NCBI RefSeq assembly: GCF_021227995.1
Contig: NZ_CP089301.1
Span: forward strand, 1,364,001-1,428,000
Source: Novosphingobium kaempferiae
GTDB lineage: Bacteria; Pseudomonadota; Alphaproteobacteria; Sphingomonadales; Sphingomonadaceae
Direction of reading: 5' to 3'
Length of the DNA: 64,000 nt
Shown here: one piece after another, positions 54,419 through 61,081 of the stretch
Layout of the letters: every line of letters begins with the position of its first letter
Numbering within the stretch: the stretch's first letter is position 1
Made by a program: the position numbers and the translations under genes
Notes under the pieces: model-generated
The model's database searches: none
What the model saw: the letters and a program-made list of their open reading frames with translations, nothing else
Told to the model about the DNA's origin: nothing

Positions 54419-55813
54419 CTACTCCGCCTCGACACTTCCCTTTCCGGTCGCCTTCGCTCGACCATCACGGCCTTGTGCGGCAAGCATCGCGACCAGCAAT
54501 GCTGCGGCGCACATTAGCGCCTGATTTCGCAATGGATAGTCCAGAACCGACTGGAAAGCGATACAGCAGATCATGACGACAGCACCGGTCGTCGCCGGCT
54601 CGGCCCTGCGCGTCATGCTGCGCCATGCCGCAACCGCAACCCATCCCGTCCATGCAGCGGCGAGCAGAACTCCGGCGAGACCGGATTCCAGAGCCTGCTC
54701 CAGCAGTTCGTTATGCGCGCGACCGGCGCGTGTCGGTTCGAGGTACTCGATGGATTCGTCGATCTGGAACACCTCGTCGAATGCACCGACGCCAGCCCCC
54801 ACCGGCCAATAGCGCTTCGTGGCGACAAGCGCATCGTCCCAGATCCAGAGGCGAACCGCCTGGATATCATCGAAACGCGCGAGCGCCTGACGAGCGCGGT
54901 CATTGTTCTGTGCGACCAGGCCCGCCCCTATCGCCGCCACGACCGCCAGCACCGCGATACCCAAAGCAACGCCGCGACCACGCTGCCGCACAAGGGGCAG
55001 CAACCGCCAGGCAAGGTGCAGCATGGGCAGCAGAGCAAGCGCCATGGCAGAGCGTGAACGCGTCAGCACAACGGCGACGCAAAATACGAAAACGAGCGCG
55101 TAACGGATCACCGAAGTGGGATCGCGAAGCGCTCCTCTTCCCACCTGCATGCGCGAGACCACGGCTGCAAGCGCGAGAACAAGGAAGAGTCCGCTGGAGT
55201 TACGGTTTGCAAAGGTGCCGAACAGTTCGCTCGAGCCGTGCGTTTCGGCATAGATCATGCCCGTCGTGCCGCCAGAAGCCATCTGCACGCCGCCGAGAAG
55301 AATGACGGCAACCCCGCCTGCAATGACGACATCCAGAATGGCGCCTCGACGCTCGGGAAGCCGCAGCGCTAGCAGCAGCACCGTAAAGGGGGCGATCAAA
55401 CCGGCGAGGCCGACGAAAGTACGTGCAGGAGCGACGCTCAAAGGCCGCCACGTCTGCGCCTCCCCGATCAGCGTCAGGGCTTCGACTTCGAGCGCTCTGC
55501 CCGGGAGCCCTTGCCACAATAGAGGGGGTAGCGGCACGAGTTGCAGCACCGGCACGGCCATCGTCAGTCCGACCAGCAACACCAGTCCTGGACCCGTGCC
55601 GCGCAGCACGTTGAGTATCGCAGGCCCGTTGAATGCAAGCAGGGCGATCGCCGCAAGCTGCACGATCAGGTTGGCCATGCCTGCGCCGACGCCGCCGCCA
55701 CCGGCGAGCAGAGCCACTATGAGCAAGGCGCAAAGTTGTTGAAACGGCGGAAATATGAAGACAGTCGACCGCCTGGATTTCGGAGCACTGGAAAGCTCTT
55801 TACCAGAGGCCAA
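54419..55813 (-). CDS. O-antigen ligase/polymerase-type membrane protein (Wzy_C domain)
   Basis: About 464 residues with 10-12 helices. The Wzy_C periplasmic loop has DDALVATKRYWPVGAGVGAF and RAGRAHNELLEQALESGLAG, where the R-x3-H-N-x2-L/E pattern is typical of WaaL and related ligases/polymerases. It is the second protein of this class here, besides 47695-49122. The start is uncertain: TTG at 55813 has GGGAGG 6 bases upstream, while ATG at 55819 abuts that site and the frame runs to 55906. It follows the 88-residue protein gene and precedes the Wzc-like gene. Confidence 0.85.
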   Translation of the reverse strand: MASGKELSSAPKSRRSTVFIFPPFQQLCALLIVALLAGGGGVGAGMANLIVQLAAIALLAFNGPAILNVLRGTGPGLVLLVGLTMAVPVLQLVPLPPLLWQGLPGRALEVEALTLIGEAQTWRPLSVAPARTFVGLAGLIAPFTVLLLALRLPERRGAILDVVIAGGVAVILLGGVQMASGGTTGMIYAETHGSSELFGTFANRNSSGLFLVLALAAVVSRMQVGRGALRDPTSVIRYALVFVFCVAVVLTRSRSAMALALLPMLHLAWRLLPLVRQRGRGVALGIAVLAVVAAIGAGLVAQNNDRARQALARFDDIQAVRLWIWDDALVATKRYWPVGAGVGAFDEVFQIDESIEYLEPTRAGRAHNELLEQALESGLAGVLLAAAWTGWVAVAAWRSMTRRAEPATTGAVVMICCIAFQSVLDYPLRNQALMCAAALLVAMLAAQGRDGRAKATGKGSVEAE

Positions 55814-55902
55814 CTTCATCCTCCCGCACGGCGCGGACACCCGAAAATTCGGTCCGCAGCGCCCACAATAAAGCGGGACGCGATCCAGGCAAGGTCGCCC
55901 GG

Positions 55903-55942
55903 ACAAAACAACGCCCGGAAGCAGCCGAGCTGCGTCCGGGCG
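55903..55942 (-). terminator. Rho-independent terminator after the 88-residue protein gene
   Basis: CGCCCGGA (55912-55919) pairs with TCCGGGCG (55935-55942); an inner GCAGCcgaGCTGC hairpin extends it. On the minus strand TTGTTTTG follows. It ends the gene at 55968-56234 and isolates the ligase-type gene. Confidence 0.8.
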
Positions 55943-55967
55943 CCGTAATTCACATCAAGTCGTCGGC

Positions 55968-56234
55968 TCAGTTAGCGCCGCGCGACTTGTCGTTCTTGTC
56001 GATAGCCTTGTAGAGGCCGTAGCCACCAGCGCCGATCGCGAGGAGAAGAACGACGAGCAGACCGCCCGACAGATTCTCTTCCGAACGGACGGTGGTCGAG
56101 CTGCGCGAGCCGAAGTCGGTCAGCTTGTTAGCCGAAACGACCGAACCGGCAGCCGCGGTGCCAGCCTGGGCAGCCACGGGAGCAACGACCAGGCCGGCAG
56201 CGGCGACGGCCGTAAGCAGATTGCTAAACTTCAT
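55968..56234 (-). CDS. Small exported protein with C-terminal membrane helix
   Basis: The 88-residue protein has a signal peptide (MKFSNLLTAVAAAGLVVAPV...AQAG), a short Ser/Thr-rich mature part and a hydrophobic segment GGLLVVLLLAIGAGGYGLYK with a charged tail (DKNDKSRGAN). AGGAGG lies 7 bases before the ATG at 56234. Homologous small proteins are common in sphingomonads next to polysaccharide genes; the function is unknown. The frame extends to 56345 but without signal-like residues. Confidence 0.72.
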   Translation of the reverse strand: MKFSNLLTAVAAAGLVVAPVAAQAGTAAAGSVVSANKLTDFGSRSSTTVRSEENLSGGLLVVLLLAIGAGGYGLYKAIDKNDKSRGAN

Positions 56235-56418
56235 GTTGCCTCCTGAAAAGACGCGGATGGACTGTGACGTCGCCTCTGTATATCGCAGCGCACAATGGAA
56301 GGCAATCTGAATTACGGATGTTCCCTTATACACACATGGAAGCAAGGTTTTCCGGGCCTCTCCGCCTTCATCCCATTTTCAATCGCCCGATCGACCGTGC
56401 AATGCGAGCGACATTTCG

Positions 56419-57378
56419 ATGCTGGTGACTGATTCGCTTTTCCTGACAAGCACTTCGCCGAATCAGAGGTGGCATCGCCGCAGGATTATCGCCTGCATGT
56501 TTGCCCTCGGTTCAATGCTTATACATGGCGTAGCCGAGGCGCAGAGCGTTCCGGCCTGGCCTGTTGCTCTGCGCGCGCAATTGGTCCGCATGACCGATGT
56601 CGGATACCGGCTGTCGACCACGGCAGCCCCGCTATGTACCGAAAAATCGGGACAAACCGGCCTGCTGATCGATCACATCGCCGCTTACGGCGATACCGAC
56701 CAGGCAGCGGTCAGAACCGCGCTCGGGCTGACCGATCTGCCCCAGGTCGCCGCTGTTGCGCCCGACAGTGCTGCAGCAAAAGCAGGCGTTCTGCCGGGAG
56801 ACGATATTCTCGCCATCGAAGGGCGCGATACTGCGGCTATTCTTGCGCGATCTGCTGCACCGCAACTCATTGCCGACGAGATCGAGGAGATGCTCGCCTC
56901 TGCCACACCGGGCAAGCCCCTTCATCTCGCTCTACGGCGCTCAGGGCGCTCGGTATCGGCCGAACTGTTGCCGGTGGAGGGCTGCGCGGCGCGCTTCGTC
57001 GTGAAGACCGGCAAGGGTATCGAGGCATTCAGCGATGCCCGCAATGTCGGCCTTGGCATCAAGCTGGTCGCTTTTACCGGCAGCGACGATGAATTGGCGC
57101 TCGTCGCCGGGCACGAACTCGCGCACATCGTCTATCATGACGCCACCGTGAAAAGTGGTCTTGGCCAGCGAGCCAAGGAAGACCGTGCGGATGTCCTCGG
57201 TGCGTCTCTGGCCCGCTGCGCCGGATATGATGTCGAGCGCGGGCTCAAATTCTGGCCGCGCTACAAGAAGCAGGACTGGCTGCGCTTCTTTCGCGACCCG
57301 AGCCATCGCTCTCCCGACGCCCGCGTGGCGCTCATCCGCGCCAAGGCCGTGGACGGCCCTTGCCCGCCGCGCCTTTAG
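56419..57378 (+). CDS. M48-type zinc metalloprotease with PDZ domain, exported
   Basis: The 319-residue protein has an N-terminal signal or anchor (IIACMFALGSMLIHGVAEAQ). A PDZ domain follows (about 95-185; VAAVAPDSAAAKAGVLPGDD). A metalloprotease core has the zinc motif AGHELAHIVYHD near 232 and a downstream EDRADVLGASLARCAGY giving the third ligand. It resembles periplasmic quality-control proteases such as BepA/YcaL. In this locus it may process or remove envelope assembly proteins. ATG at 56419 is the first in frame; no strong ribosome site. Confidence 0.85.
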   Translation: MLVTDSLFLTSTSPNQRWHRRRIIACMFALGSMLIHGVAEAQSVPAWPVALRAQLVRMTDVGYRLSTTAAPLCTEKSGQTGLLIDHIAAYGDTDQAAVRTALGLTDLPQVAAVAPDSAAAKAGVLPGDDILAIEGRDTAAILARSAAPQLIADEIEEMLASATPGKPLHLALRRSGRSVSAELLPVEGCAARFVVKTGKGIEAFSDARNVGLGIKLVAFTGSDDELALVAGHELAHIVYHDATVKSGLGQRAKEDRADVLGASLARCAGYDVERGLKFWPRYKKQDWLRFFRDPSHRSPDARVALIRAKAVDGPCPPRL

Positions 57379-57659
57379 CCTCCCGTCGCGACAAGAGATC
57401 ATGCAGCAGCTGAGCTCTTCACAAAGTCGGAGGACGCCGCTACCGCACTGCACAAAGCGGATCGCCGCGCAACATCATGCGTAAATGCATGCCTCGTCAG
57501 GTGGTTCGCGACCGCATTCGTTGAGGCTTGATCTGCGCATGGCGTTGGTGGCATCCACATGCGAAGGTATCCAGGTTCCGAACGGGCCTGCCGTAGCTTC
57601 CATCGGCAGGAACGCCCGATGGTTGCAGGCATGGCGCCACGTCAGGGAGACGTCCGATA

Positions 57660-58370
57660 GTGCTTCAATACCCCAGGCTTTGCGGCCTTTCGGTTCTGGT
57701 TGCGGCCGCAACGGCCATGGCCGGGTGCTCCTCGACCACGCCGAACCCCAACCTTCCGGTCGGCGCGGCCGCTTATGATGTGATCCCCGCCAAGGCCCCC
57801 TCGGTCGAAAACTACCTGGTCACTCCCGGAGACGTGATCGCGGTCAATGTCTTTGGTGAGGAAGGCCTCAGCAACCCTCAACTCCGCGTCGACGAAGCCG
57901 GATTCATCCAGCTTCCGCTTGCCGGGCAGATCAAGGCTGGCGGCCTCACCGCGCCCCAATTGTCGAGCGCGATCGCTTCCGCTCTGGGCGGGCGCTATCT
58001 CGTCAATCCGCAGGTGACGGTGGCCGTCGTCGAGCCTGCCAAGCGCGTCGTTTCTGTCGAAGGCGAAGTCAAGACGCCAGGCGTCTACGAGATCGGCAAC
58101 AAGTTCACGCTGCTGTCCGCCATTGCCCGTGCGCAGAGCCCGACGGATACGGCAAGGCTGGATGAGGTGCTGATCTTCCGCACGATCGACGGCAAGCGCA
58201 TGGCCGCGCGTTTCAATCTGAAGGACGTGCGCTCGGGCATTGCGCCTGATCCCGAGGTCATGGATGGCGACGTCATCACCATTGGCCGCTCGGCGGCTCG
58301 GGCAGTCTGGCAGGATATCCTGCGCGCCGCCCCGATCTTCAACGCCTTCGTCGTTCTGGGAACCAACTAA
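57660..58370 (+). CDS. Polysaccharide export lipoprotein (Wza family, short form)
   Basis: The 236-residue protein has a lipoprotein signal ending AMAGCSS. The Poly_export domain follows (YLVTPGDVIAVNVFGEEGLS, VDEAGFIQLPLAGQIKAGGL), then one SLBB domain (VVSVEGEVKTPGVYEIGNKF). It is shorter than Wza (379) because it lacks extra SLBB copies; the C-terminal amphipathic stretch AVWQDILRAAPIFNAFVVLG may be the outer-membrane helix. It forms the export channel working with the Wzc-like kinase. GTG start at 57660 with GGGAGA 10 bases upstream. Confidence 0.92.
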   Translation: MLQYPRLCGLSVLVAAATAMAGCSSTTPNPNLPVGAAAYDVIPAKAPSVENYLVTPGDVIAVNVFGEEGLSNPQLRVDEAGFIQLPLAGQIKAGGLTAPQLSSAIASALGGRYLVNPQVTVAVVEPAKRVVSVEGEVKTPGVYEIGNKFTLLSAIARAQSPTDTARLDEVLIFRTIDGKRMAARFNLKDVRSGIAPDPEVMDGDVITIGRSAARAVWQDILRAAPIFNAFVVLGTN

Positions 58371-58702
58371 GACTTAGATCCCCTTGCCGGTTCATGCTGC
58401 GGGATCCCCTCGCAGCATGAACCGACTCCGGGTGCGCACAGCACAGGCCTGAGCCGGTTCGCGCGAGAACTCGGCGCGTCTGCGCAAAACAACCGACGTT
58501 TCTGCAAACGAAATCATTACATTGACTTGCGCCACGCGATGCAAGTCCTTCCGGCTTAATCCGAAGACGCTGTTCACCATCCGCAAGCACCGGCGCATCG
58601 CGCAACATGCCCAAGACAGGCATGGCGGAGAGTTTTTGCATTGCAGCAAATTCAATAGAGGCCTATGCGTAGTACTCTATTTTTGAACGGGATGTCGAAA
58701 AG
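58371..58702. other. Intergenic region with perfect hairpin and gmd promoter
   Basis: The 332 bases hold no convincing gene. A perfect 13-bp inverted repeat (58389-58401 and 58411-58423, arm GGTTCATGCTGCG) with a 9-base loop follows the export gene; no T run follows, so it may be a factor-dependent stop or a processing site. The putative dyad site lies near the right end. Confidence 0.7.
58633..58649 (+). promoter_or_regulatory. Putative dyad site upstream of gmd
   Basis: TTTTTGCATTGCAGCAA is identical to 37935-37951. It lies 53 bases before the gmd ATG. The position matches those of the other sites before manC, fcl and the divergent glycosyltransferases. Confidence 0.5.
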
Positions 58703-59845
58703 ATGAGCAATTCCGGCAGCGGCAGTTCCAAGGTCGCGCTGATCACCGGCGTTACCGGTCAGGACGGTTCCTATCTCGCTGAATTCCTGCTGGAAAAGGG
58801 TTACGAGGTCCATGGCATCAAGCGCCGCGCCTCGTTGTTCAATACCGCCCGCGTCGATCACATCTACGAAGACCCTCACAAGCACGGCTCGAAGTTCAAG
58901 CTGCATTACGGTGACCTCAGCGACACTTCCAACCTCACGCGCCTGATCCGCGACATCGAGCCGGACGAGATTTACAATCTCGGCGCGCAGAGCCACGTCG
59001 CCGTCAGCTTCGAGGCGCCCGAGTATACCGCCGACGTCGATGCGCTCGGCACCCTGCGCATCCTCGAAGCCGTCCGCTTCCTGGGGCTCGAGAAGAAGAC
59101 CCGTTTCTACCAGGCCTCCACCTCGGAACTCTACGGTCTGGTGCAGGAGATCCCGCAGCGCGAGACGACGCCGTTCTATCCGCGCTCGCCTTATGCCGTA
59201 GCCAAGCTCTACGCCTACTGGATCACGGTGAACTACCGTGAAGCCTACGGCATGTATGCCTGCAACGGCGTGCTCTTCAACCATGAGTCCCCGCGTCGCG
59301 GCGAGACCTTCGTGACGCGCAAGATCACGCGCGGCCTCGCCAATATCGCGCTCGGTCTCGAACCCTGCCTCTACATGGGCAACATCGATTCGCTGCGCGA
59401 CTGGGGCCACGCCAAGGACTACGTGCGCATGCAGTGGATGATGCTGCAGCAGGAAGAGGCGCGCGACTTCGTGATCGCCACCGGCGTGCAGTATTCGGTG
59501 CGCCAGTTCATCGCCTGGTCGGCCAAGGAACTGGGCGTGACGCTCGAGTTTTCGGGTGAGGGCGTTGAAGAGATCGCTACCGTCGCCGCGATCGAGGGAG
59601 ATATGGCTCCGGCGCTGGAAGTCGGCGATGTCGTGATGCGCATCGACCCGCGCTACTTCCGCCCGGCCGAAGTCGATACGCTGCTCGGTGACCCGAGCAA
59701 GGCCAAGGAACTTCTCGGCTGGGTGCCGCACATCACCGTGCAGGAAATGTGCGCCGAGATGGTCGCGGAGGACCACAAGTCCGCCCGCCGCTTCGCACTG
59801 CTCAAGGAACACGGCCTTGAGATCCCCGTCAGCGTCGAAGGCTGA
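58703..59845 (+). CDS. gmd: GDP-mannose 4,6-dehydratase
   Basis: The 380-residue short-chain dehydrogenase has [46 protein letters not shown], the catalytic Thr/Glu of STSELYG, and [12 protein letters not shown] (Tyr/Lys). [18 protein letters not shown] is typical of Gmd. It converts GDP-mannose to GDP-4-keto-6-deoxymannose, which fcl turns into GDP-fucose. It is closed by a terminator at 59871. GMD also can supply GDP-rhamnose, but fcl in this locus points to fucose. Confidence 0.97.
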   Translation: MSNSGSGSSKVALITGVTGQDGSYLAEFLLEKGYEVHGIKRRASLFNTARVDHIYEDPHKHGSKFKLHYGDLSDTSNLTRLIRDIEPDEIYNLGAQSHVAVSFEAPEYTADVDALGTLRILEAVRFLGLEKKTRFYQASTSELYGLVQEIPQRETTPFYPRSPYAVAKLYAYWITVNYREAYGMYACNGVLFNHESPRRGETFVTRKITRGLANIALGLEPCLYMGNIDSLRDWGHAKDYVRMQWMMLQQEEARDFVIATGVQYSVRQFIAWSAKELGVTLEFSGEGVEEIATVAAIEGDMAPALEVGDVVMRIDPRYFRPAEVDTLLGDPSKAKELLGWVPHITVQEMCAEMVAEDHKSARRFALLKEHGLEIPVSVEG

Positions 59846-59870
59846 CGGTCGGAACGACAGGGTATGCAGA

Positions 59871-59902
59871 AAGGGCCGGTCGGACAATCCGACCGGCCCT
59901 TT
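59871..59902. terminator. Bidirectional rho-independent terminator between gmd and galE
   Basis: A 14-bp stem (59871-59884 with 59888-59901, loop CAA) ends in TTTT on the plus strand and in TTT on the minus strand. It separates the convergent gmd and galE genes. Confidence 0.9.
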
Positions 59903-59928
59903 TCATTTGTCCGCTCCGGTCGGGAAGC

Positions 59929-60954
59929 TCAGCCTTCTACTTCGGCCCGCAGCGTGCCCAGCTTGCGCTCCCACGCCAGCGCGTGCTCGACGATGGTCGG
60001 CAGGTCGTCGTAGCGGGGCACCCAGGGGATCGTCGCCTTGATGCGGCTGTTGTCGGAGATGAGCGCATCGGGATCGCCCGCGCGGCGGCCTTCGAGGCGG
60101 CGGTCGATCTGCAGGTTGGTCACGCGATCCACCGCGTCGAGCACTTCCAGCACCGAGAAGCCACGGCCGTAACCGCAGTTCATCGTCAGCGACCGGGCAG
60201 GCTCCGCGATCAGTGCTTCAAGCGCGAGGACGTGGGCGTTCGCAAGATCGGAAACGTGGATGTAGTCGCGCACGCCGGTGCCGTCAGGCGTATCGAAATC
60301 GGTGCCGAACACGCCGACGTGGGTGCGCTTGCCCAGGGCAGCTTCGACGGCGACCTTGATGAGATGGGTCGCCCCTGCGGTCGACTGGCCGGTACGGCCC
60401 TGCGGGTCTGCCCCCGCCACGTTGAAATAGCGCAGCGCGCAGTAGTTGAACGCATGCGCCCGGCCGACGTCCGCCAGCATCGTCTCGGTCATCAGCTTCG
60501 ACATGCCGTAGGGATTGATCGGCGACTTGGGGCTGTCCTCGGTCACCGGCGAGACTTCGGGAATGCCGTAAGTCGCTGCGGTCGAACTGAAGATGAAGTG
60601 CGGCACGCCCGCCTTGATTGCCGCGTCGATCAGCGCGCGGCTCTTGGCGGTGTTGTTGTGGTAGTACTTGAGCGGGTCGGTCACCGATTCAGGCACCACG
60701 ACCGAGCCGGCGAAATGCATGATCGCGCCCTTGCCGTTGCCCATGCCCTGTTCGGCAAATATCCGGGCGAGCAGTTCGCCGTCCTCGATGTCGCCCTGGT
60801 AGAAGGTCACGCCCTCCGGAATCGCAAAGCGAAAACCGGTGACGAGGTTGTCGATCACCGAGACGGGCCAGCCCGCATCCCTGAGTGCCAGAACCGCATG
60901 ACTGCCGATGTAACCGGCGCCGCCGGTCACGAGTACGGGATGCTTGATCGTCAT
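59929..60954 (-). CDS. galE: UDP-glucose 4-epimerase
   Basis: The 341-residue protein has the NAD loop LVTGGAGYIGSHAVLAL, IMHFAGSVVVPESV, FSSTAATYG, catalytic NPYGMSKLMTE (Tyr/Lys), LRYFNVAGADP and GTGVRDYIHVSDLANAH. It interconverts UDP-glucose and UDP-galactose for the polysaccharide. ATG at 60954 is chosen; the frame extends 37 codons upstream without family similarity. Confidence 0.96.
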   Translation of the reverse strand: MTIKHPVLVTGGAGYIGSHAVLALRDAGWPVSVIDNLVTGFRFAIPEGVTFYQGDIEDGELLARIFAEQGMGNGKGAIMHFAGSVVVPESVTDPLKYYHNNTAKSRALIDAAIKAGVPHFIFSSTAATYGIPEVSPVTEDSPKSPINPYGMSKLMTETMLADVGRAHAFNYCALRYFNVAGADPQGRTGQSTAGATHLIKVAVEAALGKRTHVGVFGTDFDTPDGTGVRDYIHVSDLANAHVLALEALIAEPARSLTMNCGYGRGFSVLEVLDAVDRVTNLQIDRRLEGRRAGDPDALISDNSRIKATIPWVPRYDDLPTIVEHALAWERKLGTLRAEVEG

Positions 60955-61081
60955 GATATCCCCTGCGCTGTCGCCTGTCGGGGCGAGCGGGAGTGGCCCG
61001 CGCCCGATCCGGCGACAGCGATATGGGGGAGGCCGGGAGAGGTCAAACGGTTCCGGCGGTGTCATCCATTATTGCCGGACC

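Noticed and set aside
57379-57659. Small open frames in the gap before the export gene
   Set aside because: Several overlapping frames on both strands are open but none has a ribosome site, signal peptide or recognisable motif; the region is best seen as promoter and leader.
58621-58650. Sigma-54 promoter reading of TGGC...TTGCA near the dyad before gmd
   Set aside because: The GG and GC elements are 14 rather than 12 bases apart, and the other copies of the motif do not keep the GG element.
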